This document shows positions 50,323 to 60,500 of a stretch of DNA of 64,000 nt, in pieces; the first letter of the stretch is position 1, and each line of letters begins with the position of its first letter. The translations under genes and the position numbers were made by a program. Origin of the DNA: Marine group II euryarchaeote REDSEA-S11_B3N4 (GTDB lineage Archaea > Thermoplasmatota > Poseidoniia > Poseidoniales > Thalassarchaeaceae); assembly GCA_001628485.1 (NCBI GenBank), contig LURR01000012.1, positions 62,001-126,000 on the forward strand, in the 5' to 3' direction. The notes under the pieces are model-generated. The model was given only the letters and a program-made list of their open reading frames with translations. It did no database searches and was not told the origin of the DNA.

Positions 50323-51351
50323 TCATGACCTGAAGCCTGAGTTTACCTTCTCTAGGCTATCTGGGCTAGGTCGAAGCAGGTCTTCGGTGAGTTCCACCAG
50401 TGGTGTTTCAGAAAGCCCTAGGGTGTCTGTAGCCGTGGGAACGTTATCGTTGTAGTAAAGCAGCCCGGTTACGTGCCTTTCTGCCTTCTCGGACTGGTGA
50501 ATCGCACTTAGGGCAGAAACTGCATCTGTGTAGTCATGATCCGCGGCCAGTGTCTCAAGCCTGAGGGTAGAGCCATCGAAGAGACTCACCTCTTGATATT
50601 CCCCTTCTGGAACCTCTACCTCCTCAATTGGGGAGAAGTGAGGGATATAATCCAGAATATGCAGGACTTCATCGTTGGCCTTCACGTAGTTGTAGGACTT
50701 GTACGACTCGTCGTTGTTGGCGAAGGTCACGCAGGGAGAGATAACGTCGATGAATGCCATCCCTCTGTGGCTCATGGCTGCTCTGATAAGCGCGGTAAGC
50801 TGCTTCTTGCTTCCAGAGAAGGATCGTGCGACGAAGCTGCAGCCGAGGTTAATTGCCATTGCACAGAGGTCTATCGGTGCCTGTTGATTTGCAACCCCTT
50901 TCTTCTTCTTGGACCCCTTCTCAACGGTGGCGCTGTATTGTCCCTTGGTAAGGCCGTAGACCCCGTTGTTCTCGACGATGTAAACCATGTCCAGGTTCCT
51001 CCTGATGGCATGTACGAACTGACCGATTCCAATGCTCGCCGTGTCGCCGTCGCCGGAGACTGCTAGGAAGCTCAGGTCCTTGTTTACCAAGTTCGCCCCA
51101 GTGGTTACAGAGGGCATCCTGCCATGGACTGTGTTGAAGCCATGGCTCTTCCCCAGAAAGTACGCTGGAGTCTTCGAGGAGCACCCTATCCCGCTCATCT
51201 TCGCGATCTTCTCGGGCTGGATTCCGTTCTCCCATGCCGCTTGGATAATGTTGTTCGAAATCTGGTCATGCCCGCAACCGGGGCAGAGCGAGGACTTACC
51301 TCCGGTGTATTCGGATTTCTCAAGTTCGAGGACGTTAAGCTTCAGCATCAT
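50323..51351 (-). CDS. 2-oxoacid:ferredoxin oxidoreductase beta subunit
   Basis: SLCPGCGHDQISNNII, SGDGDTASIGIGQFVHAIRRN TPP motif. Confidence 0.93.
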   Translation of the reverse strand: MMLKLNVLELEKSEYTGGKSSLCPGCGHDQISNNIIQAAWENGIQPEKIAKMSGIGCSSKTPAYFLGKSHGFNTVHGRMPSVTTGANLVNKDLSFLAVSGDGDTASIGIGQFVHAIRRNLDMVYIVENNGVYGLTKGQYSATVEKGSKKKKGVANQQAPIDLCAMAINLGCSFVARSFSGSKKQLTALIRAAMSHRGMAFIDVISPCVTFANNDESYKSYNYVKANDEVLHILDYIPHFSPIEEVEVPEGEYQEVSLFDGSTLRLETLAADHDYTDAVSALSAIHQSEKAERHVTGLLYYNDNVPTATDTLGLSETPLVELTEDLLRPSPDSLEKVNSGFRS

Positions 51352-53129
51352 AAGCCCTCCAGAACTTCTAGAATCATATCAGAATACACCCTTGCCCTCG
51401 GTGGCATGCCGTCACTGTAGGAAACGCTGTGTATCTTGGGTATCAACTCAGCGGGGAACTCCTTTCGGATTATGCCGAATAGCTGCCCATCCCGATTGAT
51501 TTCTAGAACAATGGTCCTGTCGTGCCTTCTAACGAATTCCTCCACGCCTGAATGCAGTGGGAGCGCCCTTACCCTGCATGTGCTGACAGAAAGTCCGGAC
51601 TCCTCTAGCATGTCGTCTATCTCAACAATGGTATTCTCCATTGAGCCATAGAATATGACTCCAAGATCCTTCTTTTCTTCCTCCCTTATCACAGGAGCAG
51701 GAAGGTGGTCTCTAGCACCGTCGATCTTCCTCTTCAGCCTAGCCATGGTATCGTGGTATACCTGGGGGTCCTCTGAGTATATGCCATCCTCATCATGGCC
51801 TGTTCCCCTGTAGAGGATTGGGTCGAGGCCGCTCCCAGGAAGTGTCCTGTATGCTATACCGTCTCCATCCACGTCTCGGTATCTGCCATACTCGGGCATG
51901 GAGTCCATCTCTTCCTGGCTCCTGACCACCTTGCCCCTATCCATGGGAGAATCCGGGTAGGTGAATCCGGATGTCTTCCAGCGGTTCATTCCCAGATCAA
52001 GGTCGTTGAACCCGAAAACCATAGTTTGGAACCTCTCGGCATAGTCGAAAACTCGCCACCCGAACTCGAAGCATTCGTCTACAGTCCCCGGGATTAGTAC
52101 GATGTGCTGTGTGTCCCCGTGACTAGCCTCGTAAAGCATCGAGAGGTCCCCTTGCTGTGTTCTAGTAGGCAACCCTGTGGACGGTCCAACTCTGTTGACG
52201 TCCCATATTACGCCGGGGACTTCAGAGAAGTAGAATAATCCAATGAACTCAGACATCAGGGAGATCCCCGGCCCACTAGTGCAGGTCATCCCCCTTCCTC
52301 CTGCCCATCCAGCACCTAGAACCATCCCAGCAGCTGCTAGCTCGTCCTCTGCTTGAATCACGGCACAGGTACTCCCTCCGTCACCGTCACTTCGAAGCTC
52401 TGGAAGCCAGTTGATTACCGATTCGGCAAGAGACGAAGAAGGGGTAATGGGATACCACGAGAGCATACTTATCCCACCGTATATAGAACCTAGAGCGATG
52501 GCCTCGTTGCCCTCAATCAGAAACGTATTGGGATCCTTATCCCTCGACTCTACGCTGAACTGGCAATCGAAGTCCCAGTTCTCATTGGCGTACTCTCTTC
52601 CCTCCGATATGGCTTGAATATTGAGCTCGACAGCCTTCTCCTTTCCCTTGAACTGGGCTTTAACCGCCTTTTCTATCGCATCTTCTTCTACTCCAAGGAG
52701 GTGTGCCACGGCTCCTACATAGTACATATTTGCTATTAGCCTCCCAAGCTTTGGGTTTATCTTCCTGGCCATCTTTGTCATTGGCATTCCTAATAGGACG
52801 CAATCATCCCTCTCGACAGGCATTTTCACATCCTCGTTGTATACCACTATCGTGCCAGGCTCAAGTCCTTCGAGATCCTTAATCCATGTGTCTTTGTTCA
52901 TCAGAATCTGAATGTTCGTCCCATCGCCCGGAGCCTGATATCCCCTGTCACTAGCCCTGATTATGAACCATGTCGGTAAGCCGGATATGTTGCTAGGGAA
53001 GAGGTTCTTACCACTGACGGGCACCCCCATCTCGAACATTGAATGTAGAATTATGAGATTGGACGACTGAGACCCCGTTCCGTTGGCGGTTGCGACGTTT
53101 ACTACGAAATCATTGACGATTTTTTCCAT
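51348..53129 (-). CDS. 2-oxoacid:ferredoxin oxidoreductase alpha subunit with fused gamma domain (start 53129)
   Basis: gamma-like N-terminus NGTGSQSSNLII; YPITPSSSLAESV, TSGPGISLMSEFIGL; 4-bp overlap with beta. Confidence 0.93.
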   Translation of the reverse strand: MEKIVNDFVVNVATANGTGSQSSNLIILHSMFEMGVPVSGKNLFPSNISGLPTWFIIRASDRGYQAPGDGTNIQILMNKDTWIKDLEGLEPGTIVVYNEDVKMPVERDDCVLLGMPMTKMARKINPKLGRLIANMYYVGAVAHLLGVEEDAIEKAVKAQFKGKEKAVELNIQAISEGREYANENWDFDCQFSVESRDKDPNTFLIEGNEAIALGSIYGGISMLSWYPITPSSSLAESVINWLPELRSDGDGGSTCAVIQAEDELAAAGMVLGAGWAGGRGMTCTSGPGISLMSEFIGLFYFSEVPGVIWDVNRVGPSTGLPTRTQQGDLSMLYEASHGDTQHIVLIPGTVDECFEFGWRVFDYAERFQTMVFGFNDLDLGMNRWKTSGFTYPDSPMDRGKVVRSQEEMDSMPEYGRYRDVDGDGIAYRTLPGSGLDPILYRGTGHDEDGIYSEDPQVYHDTMARLKRKIDGARDHLPAPVIREEEKKDLGVIFYGSMENTIVEIDDMLEESGLSVSTCRVRALPLHSGVEEFVRRHDRTIVLEINRDGQLFGIIRKEFPAELIPKIHSVSYSDGMPPRARVYSDMILEVLEGL

Positions 53130-53280
53130 TGTTCTCTTGGTCCCCAGTGCTCTCACAAAACGACTACTCGCAAGGTCTCGGCGATGACTCTGGGTCTTAT
53201 GCATTACCATCGAAGAATCAACCAATCTGCCGCAGAAGTCCTTCCGCTGGAGTTTTCAATGAGAGGGTTTTCGCCGGCTC

Positions 53281-54315
53281 GTGCCTATACCATCAGAACT
53301 ACAGAAGGCTTGGGACGACGCAGCGGCCCTTGTCGAGGAAAAGAAAGACCCAGAAGGAGCTCTAGAAGCACTAAGAGCCGCATGGGGGAGTATCGAAAAC
53401 GAGACTCAGAGGGCTAAGACACTAGCATTGGCCGCAGACGCAGGGACCGAATTAGGACTGATAGACAGCAAGAACCGGAAGTCCCACTGGCAGAAGGCGT
53501 ACCGAAACTACAACAATTCACTGTCAATCAACTCAAAGAACAAAGAAACGCGCATAAAGATGAACAAGCTTGCTTCAATGATGGACGAGGAGTCAATTTC
53601 ACTAGGGCTCGGGTTTCAGATGTTTGACCAGGGAAATCCCACCCCTTTGGGATTGCTAGTAATGATTCTCACTCTTGCGGGACTACTGGTCTCAGTGAAG
53701 CTGGTCTCTGAATTCTTTGACGATACCAACAATCCTCTGGTTTCAATGGAGGTGCAGTACGTCCAAAACGGTCAGACAATTACGGGTGAGATACAAATCG
53801 AGCTTTATCAGGATGAGGCGCCTATGCACGTTGAGAGCTTCCTGACCCATGTTGAGAGCGGCGCATATGTCGGAATAGAGTTCCATAGAGTGATATCAGA
53901 ATTCATGATTCAGGGAGGGGATATCGAGAGTATGGGAGGGTCCGGAGGATATGCTGCGCACTACTATGGTTGGTGCAACGGCGAGCAAATGCCCGAGTCA
54001 CAATGCCCCGATAAGACGGACTACACCATACCACAAGAACACGAGAACGGTCTGAAGCACACCGTTGGAGCGCTGGCTGCTGCTCACGCAGGTGTAAACA
54101 CAGACGGCAGCCAATTCTACATCGTACCATCTGATGGATCTGCTGGCCATCTCGATTGGGAGGCCGGAAAGGATTGCAGCAGGGAGAGTTGCCATACAGT
54201 GTATGGTTACGTTACCGACGGACAGAACCACGTTGACGCTATCAGCAAGGTGGAAACAAACTCTAATCGACCAGTGGATCCAGTCAGGATCCTATCTGCT
54301 AGCGTGATCAACTGA
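53281..54315 (+). CDS. Membrane-anchored cyclophilin-type peptidyl-prolyl isomerase
   Basis: TM LGLLVMILTLAGLLVSVKLV; GIEFHRVISEFMIQGGD; DGSQFYIVPSD; HTVYGYVTDG. Confidence 0.9.
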   Translation: MPIPSELQKAWDDAAALVEEKKDPEGALEALRAAWGSIENETQRAKTLALAADAGTELGLIDSKNRKSHWQKAYRNYNNSLSINSKNKETRIKMNKLASMMDEESISLGLGFQMFDQGNPTPLGLLVMILTLAGLLVSVKLVSEFFDDTNNPLVSMEVQYVQNGQTITGEIQIELYQDEAPMHVESFLTHVESGAYVGIEFHRVISEFMIQGGDIESMGGSGGYAAHYYGWCNGEQMPESQCPDKTDYTIPQEHENGLKHTVGALAAAHAGVNTDGSQFYIVPSDGSAGHLDWEAGKDCSRESCHTVYGYVTDGQNHVDAISKVETNSNRPVDPVRILSASVIN

Positions 54316-54352
54316 TTCACTTCACTTAGTGAACTTCATGTACTCCTGACTT

Positions 54353-57061
54353 TTGGTTTGGTTTGGTGAGTTTGTGGGGGGTGACAATCCATTCGGTGCC
54401 AAGTCACAGTTCGAGAAGTCCGATGGTACGATGGCCAGATTCATGGACCTGCATTCCCTTGAGGAAAGGGGATTGTGCAAATTGGATGAGATACCATTCT
54501 CCATCAGGATACTTCTTGAGTCCGCTCTGAGAAAATGCGATGGATTCCTCGTGAACGAGGATGATGTCAGGAGAATAGCCTCCTGGTCACCAGAAATGAA
54601 GCCAGAGGAGATTCCTTTCAGTCCCAGTAGGGTCATTCTACAGGACTTCACTGGAGTCCCTGCAATAGTGGATATCGCAGCACTCAGGGATGCAATGAAG
54701 GATCTCGGTGGCGATCCGGCGAAGGTGAACCCTCAGGTTCCTGTAGACCTAGTAATCGATCACTCCGTCCAAGTGGATGTATCTGGACTATTTCCGGATG
54801 CCAGAGAGCGTAACTTGGAGATAGAATATGAGAGGAACTCAGAGAGGTACAAGTTCTTGAAATGGGGGCAATTGAGCCTTGACAACTTCCGGGCAGTCCC
54901 ACCCGGAAGGGGAATAGTGCACCAGGTGAATCTCGAATGGATCGCTAGCGTAGCCAGGGAGGAAGATGGAACTTGGATTCCAGACTCCCTAGTGGGAACC
55001 GACTCCCATACTACCATGATCAACGGATTGGGGGTCCTTGGTTGGGGTGTCGGTGGAATAGAGGCAGAAGCCGTGATGCTAGGGCAGCCGATCTACATGC
55101 TGCTTCCAGAGGTTGTAGGCTTCGAACTAAGAGGAGAACTACAACCAGGAGTTACAGCGACTGATATGACTCTGAGAATAGTTGAGATGCTCAGGGAGCA
55201 TGGCTGCGTCGGAAAATTCGTAGAGTTCCATGGCCAAGGACTCTCTAGCCTTAGTCTACCAGATAGGGCCACTATTGCAAATATGGCACCTGAGTACGGG
55301 GCAACATGCGGCTTCTTCCCCGTCGACCAGACCACTCTTGACTACCTGATACTCTCAGGAAGAGACACTGATCACGTGGAGGATGTGAAGAGATTCATGT
55401 CGGCTCAGGGACTATTCTACGAACAATCATCGACTACCCCCAAATTCACATCGAATCTCGAATTGGACCTGAGAACTGTAGAACCCTCACTTTCCGGACC
55501 AAAGAGGCCTCAGGACAGAGTCTCACTGTCAGAAATGAAATCTCACTGGAGAGCCAGCCTAAATGCTGAGACGGGCCATCAGGGCCATGGAATTGACCCC
55601 AGTAGGAACTCAGACTCGTCACCGATAGAGGGAAGAGGGTGTGATTTGAATCACGGAGACGTAGTTATCGCAGCCATAACTAGCTGCACCAACACCAGCA
55701 ATCCAAGTGTGATGATCGCAGCAGGACTGATGGCTAGGAACGCCAGATCAAGAGGATTGCAGATCAAGCCTTGGGTTAAGCCCAGCCTAGCTCCTGGCAG
55801 CAGAGTCGTTACCGAGTACTACGATGCCTCGGGTCTTACCGATGACCTGGACTCTCTGGGATTCAGCGTAGTTGGCTATGGATGCACCACATGCATAGGA
55901 AACTCCGGACCCCTGGATCCTGAGATAGAGGCAGCAATAGACGATGGGGATCTGGTTGTGGGAAGCGTCCTCTCCGGGAATCGTAATTTCGAAGGAAGGA
56001 TACACCAGAAGATCAAGGCGAACTACCTAGCTAGCCCACCTTTGGTAGTGGCCTACGCTCTGGCGGGAACATTGGACATAGACTTCAGCAAGGAACCCCT
56101 CGGCATGGATGGTGCCGGAGAGCCTGTGATGCTGTCAGACATCTGGCCCAGTGATGATGAGATTCGCAGAACCGTAGAAGCTGCCATTGGTCCGGAGATG
56201 TTCATCAGGCGATACTCAGACGTCCTAAGTGAGCCCAGATGGGACTCGATTCCTAGTGAAGCAAGCGAACTTTTCCCGTGGGACGAGGATTCCACGTACG
56301 TGCGACTACCCTCTTTCTTCCAGGGAATCGAACCCGAACCGTCTCCCGTAGAGCCGATAGAGGATGCGAGGGTCCTGGTGAAGGTCGGCGACTCGGTTAC
56401 TACGGATCACATCAGTCCTGCGGGGGCCTTCCCCAGCAGCGGCCCAGCGGGCAAGTACCTGATCAGCAAGGGAGTCGAACCCCGGGACTTCAACTCCTTC
56501 GGGAGCCGTCGAGGCAATCATGAGGTAATGATCAGGGGGACATTCGCCAACATCAGGATGAGGAACCAGACCGCACCCGGAACCGAGGGCGGACTCACAA
56601 CACATTTCCCAACCAACGAGGTAGTTTCAATACACGAAGCCAGTGAAAGGTACCAATCAGAATCCACGCAACTAGTGGTATTGGCAGGCTCTCAGTATGG
56701 CTCTGGAAGCAGCAGGGACTGGGCTGCAAAAGGTACCTTACTTCTTGGCGTCAGGGCCGTTATAGCCAAGTCATACGAGCGGATCCATAGGTCCAACTTG
56801 GTGGGAATGGGAGTTCTCCCACTAGCATTCCCCGATGGGAGCGATGCAGAATCATTGGGCCTCGATGGCACCGAGCTCTACAGCATCCCTGCATCCGGTA
56901 ATCTCGATCCGTTCTCTGAGATAATCGTAACAGCGAAGAAGGGGGACGGGACAGTGATCAGCTTCCCAGTCATTGTCAGATTGGAGACGCCAGTAGAAGT
57001 CGAGTACTACAGAAACGGAGGAATCCTGCAAACGGTCCTCAGGAATCTGGCAAAAGGTTGA
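54353..57061 (+). CDS. acnA: Aconitate hydratase (AcnA type; exact start uncertain)
   Basis: NPFGAKSQF, VGTDSHTTMINGLGVLGWGVGGIEAEA, SCTNTSNPSVM, GYGCTTCIGNSGPL, GSQYGSGSSRDWAAKG. Confidence 0.96.
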   Translation: MVWFGEFVGGDNPFGAKSQFEKSDGTMARFMDLHSLEERGLCKLDEIPFSIRILLESALRKCDGFLVNEDDVRRIASWSPEMKPEEIPFSPSRVILQDFTGVPAIVDIAALRDAMKDLGGDPAKVNPQVPVDLVIDHSVQVDVSGLFPDARERNLEIEYERNSERYKFLKWGQLSLDNFRAVPPGRGIVHQVNLEWIASVAREEDGTWIPDSLVGTDSHTTMINGLGVLGWGVGGIEAEAVMLGQPIYMLLPEVVGFELRGELQPGVTATDMTLRIVEMLREHGCVGKFVEFHGQGLSSLSLPDRATIANMAPEYGATCGFFPVDQTTLDYLILSGRDTDHVEDVKRFMSAQGLFYEQSSTTPKFTSNLELDLRTVEPSLSGPKRPQDRVSLSEMKSHWRASLNAETGHQGHGIDPSRNSDSSPIEGRGCDLNHGDVVIAAITSCTNTSNPSVMIAAGLMARNARSRGLQIKPWVKPSLAPGSRVVTEYYDASGLTDDLDSLGFSVVGYGCTTCIGNSGPLDPEIEAAIDDGDLVVGSVLSGNRNFEGRIHQKIKANYLASPPLVVAYALAGTLDIDFSKEPLGMDGAGEPVMLSDIWPSDDEIRRTVEAAIGPEMFIRRYSDVLSEPRWDSIPSEASELFPWDEDSTYVRLPSFFQGIEPEPSPVEPIEDARVLVKVGDSVTTDHISPAGAFPSSGPAGKYLISKGVEPRDFNSFGSRRGNHEVMIRGTFANIRMRNQTAPGTEGGLTTHFPTNEVVSIHEASERYQSESTQLVVLAGSQYGSGSSRDWAAKGTLLLGVRAVIAKSYERIHRSNLVGMGVLPLAFPDGSDAESLGLDGTELYSIPASGNLDPFSEIIVTAKKGDGTVISFPVIVRLETPVEVEYYRNGGILQTVLRNLAKG

Positions 57062-57092
57062 ATTCGCTCACGTAAAGCATCGAGGTCATAGA

Positions 57093-57548
57093 ATGGCAGA
57101 AGACGAATCCGAATCGGAAAATGGACTTCCCGGACCCCCACCTGATCCGTCCAGAATTCCATCCATAGTGAGGAAGGTCGGTGACCTCAACCTAGCATCG
57201 AAGGCCGAAGAGCACGGAATCTCAAAGAAGACTGAGCCGGACATCAAGGCGATCATGGAATTCCTGGACGAGATTGAGGACCCTCAACCCCTCAATAACA
57301 ATCTCTCCGGGGACCCAATGGCAGAGTCCTGGCTCCAAATTCTCCTGACGTTAATCGTAAGGGAGCATGGACACTCATCGTTGGATGTGGGGACCATAGA
57401 GCTCCTTGTGGGAGAGAGAATGAACAGAGAGAGAATCGATCTGGAGATTTTCCTAGACAGGCTATGGCTAATGGGGAGGCTCGAGAAGGTCTACGGCGGC
57501 GAAGAAGTAAGTTATTCGCCTAATCCAAGTTGGCTCGAGATGAAGTAA
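57093..57548 (+). CDS. Hypothetical acidic protein, possible winged-helix C-terminus
   Basis: 151-aa ORF; helical C-terminal half ending in LEKVYGGEEVSYSPNPSW. Confidence 0.6.
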   Translation: MAEDESESENGLPGPPPDPSRIPSIVRKVGDLNLASKAEEHGISKKTEPDIKAIMEFLDEIEDPQPLNNNLSGDPMAESWLQILLTLIVREHGHSSLDVGTIELLVGERMNRERIDLEIFLDRLWLMGRLEKVYGGEEVSYSPNPSWLEMK

Positions 57549-57591
57549 TTCGGCGACATTCCTTAATGCACCAAAAAAACACGTCTCGGTA

Positions 57592-60500
57592 ATGCATAAG
57601 AGTGGTCGGAAAGTCCGAACTACCATGATGAACGTAAGTATGAATGGAAACCGTAAGCATGGAAGCGGCAGGAGGGCAGTAGGACTGGTGTTCCTCATGC
57701 TGACTTCGCTGTTCGTCTCGGCAGTGCCCTATGCTTCTGCTTCCCACACTACTCAATACGCAGTACAGAGAGATCCTCTCTACATCACGATTGGAGATCT
57801 GGACTGCGATGGGGATAATGACATAGGCTCCGGCAGCGGCTTTGGACACTTCATTAGCTTCCTATACAACGACGGAAACGGCGGCTTCGCAGATAGGCAG
57901 GATGTCCAGATATCCAACAACGACTCGTACAGGGCAGGTTTCAGAGACGTCGCCGACGGAAATCGCGTGGAGATAGCCGATGTCGACGGTGACGATGTTA
58001 ACGACATCATCTACTACCAACAGAACGTTAGGTTCGTCGGTGAATCGTTCATCAGGCCAGCGAACCTTACTGTACTCAAGGGAGAATGCGACAAGAGGGT
58101 CAACGAATGGGAGGAAATGTTCGATACGATCACGGTAATCAACCCCTATCTGGCAGATTTCGATGTAGGAGATATCAACGATGACGGTTATGTGGACGTA
58201 GTATTCTCATCGACCGACTCAACCTTCGCGAACCAGTTCATACAGATATACAAGGGGCCTGACTACAGCCTCCCCTCCAATCAACACGCACCCATTTCGG
58301 TCCCTCTTACCAGTGGCTACTATCAGTATCTCAAGCTAGGTAATTGGAACGAGGACCTCCTGGAGAACCCACTTACCGGGGAACCTGTCCCAGGAGAGTG
58401 CGAGGATCTGGACATCTGGCTACTCAGGACCCCGCCATACAATGCAGGTGTGGGCTACTCTGCGGGGACCTATGACAACGTGACCGTGCTCGAGTACGAT
58501 TGCGTTACCGGACAGTTCCCCAACCCGATGGACCCAACCGGCTCCGGGACCATCCACGAGTTCAAACTCGATGCGGAGCACGACTACCCACTGTACGGTT
58601 TCGATATCGCAGACTCCACCCCTGATGATGACGTCAATGAGATTGATATCATCGCAGCAGTAGATGGAATCACAGGAAACGTGTCATATGCCACCAAGAC
58701 ATCCTCTGGATGGGACAAGCAGAACTACGTCGACTTCGGAGACTTCCTCGGAGCATCAGTAACTATTGCAGACGTTAACCAGGATGGAGAGCTGGACTTC
58801 TTCGTCCCAACATCCCTCACCCTCTTGGATACCCAGGAGTCGACAGTTCAGAATCAGACGTTCCTCCTGAGACCCAACCTCAGAGCCCTGAACACCGTAC
58901 AGATTCTGCTAGCAGATCCAGATACTAACGGGTACCTCCCACCTCTGTCATTCGACGTAGGTAGGAGGCCGACCATGGCCATGCCAGGTCAGCTCCAAGG
59001 AGGCGAGAACAGCGCACTAGAGGTTGTAATCGGACAGGAGGACTACACATACAGATTCTCAAACAACGCCATGTGGTTGGATACCCAAGGTTATGCTGGC
59101 CAGGGCGATTACCTGTCCGTACTAGTACTGGATAACTACGACCTAGGAATTACCAGGGTCGAGATCGAACCCTCGGTAACCGATCCTGCGACGTTCCAGA
59201 GCATTGTCGGCGAAGGTAATCGATGGGTCAACGTCACCGTGAAGAACACTGGTTTGATGCCCATTTCGAGTGGCAGCTTCGACGTCGACCTTGAGGTCAG
59301 GGAGGTACTTGGCGGTACTGACACGGTCGTCTACTTCAACGACTTCGAGACCGACTCTCCCAACATTAACTCCGCAGGTGCTACCCTGAGCAAGTACTCG
59401 TACACAGGAGAGTACGATCTTGGCAATTCCTCTTGGCACATAGACGAGGATAGGTATTGGATTAGTCAAGACTACGACGAGTATGATGTTGTCCATTTCA
59501 ACAACAGTGACTACCAGTGCATGCCAAACGGGACTGACACTTGCCTGGCTGCAGACGGCAACCCCGAGGAAAACAACGAATCCTGGGACGGACCCGTTGC
59601 ATACCCGTACTGGGAGGCCGAGGCCAACCCAACGAACTACTTCTGGTCCGGAGTAACTCACACATACGAGTTAGAAGATGGAAACACCACGGATGACACC
59701 GGCTACTACAACCACATGGACGAGGCTCTGATATTGGAGGGAATCGACCTATCTGGGGCCGATGCAGCATTCTTGGACATGGATGCAATATGCAGTGCGG
59801 GATTCTTCGAACTCTTCTTGGCGGAGCCATACGACGTCATAGAGAGATGGCTGTACGAGGACTCCTGCAGCATCGAGGTATGGAGCGACGGTAGTGGATG
59901 GGAGACCGTTTGGAGATTCGGAGGATGGGACAACGAGAGGAAGTACAAAATCGAGGAGAGGGTCTCGAGCGCACCCGACCCCGAGTACAACGATTACAAT
60001 TCCAACTTCTTTGGAGACTGGCACACCACGATGTGGAACAACTACACTGAATCCGGTGGAATCAGAGATTCCTGCGCCATCACTTACGGAATTTGTTGGG
60101 AAGACGGCGGCCAAGATCAGATGGCGGACTCAATCGATCTCACTCCATACGCCGGACAGACGATTGACATTAGATTCCGCTTCAGGAGCGGCTTGGAGGG
60201 AACTGCGGGCCCCGAGGGGTCTCTCGACTACTCAGGATTGGACGGTTTCGCGATAGACAACATTTCCGTCAGGACAAGGGACGTCAATTTCGGTGCCTCA
60301 ACTTTCGAGAGCCAACAGCTGGAGAATCTGGATCTTCTCGCTGGCGAGTCCCTTCAGGTCCAACTGACGGCCGACTTCGTGGACAACACCACGTACTATA
60401 TCTCGACCGTTCTTTCTAACTTCGACTTGGGTTCGGGGCAGGCAGACCAAGACAGCACCAATGACGAGACTCGGTTCCAGCTGACAGTCAGGAACCTGTA

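Noticed and set aside
50536-51066. 176-aa plus-strand ORF
   Set aside because: Antisense to the 2-oxoacid:ferredoxin oxidoreductase beta gene.
59143-59661. 172-aa minus-strand ORF and similar minus ORFs over 57780-63500
   Set aside because: Antisense to the continuous giant plus-strand ORF, which has clear domain motifs; these are shadow ORFs.
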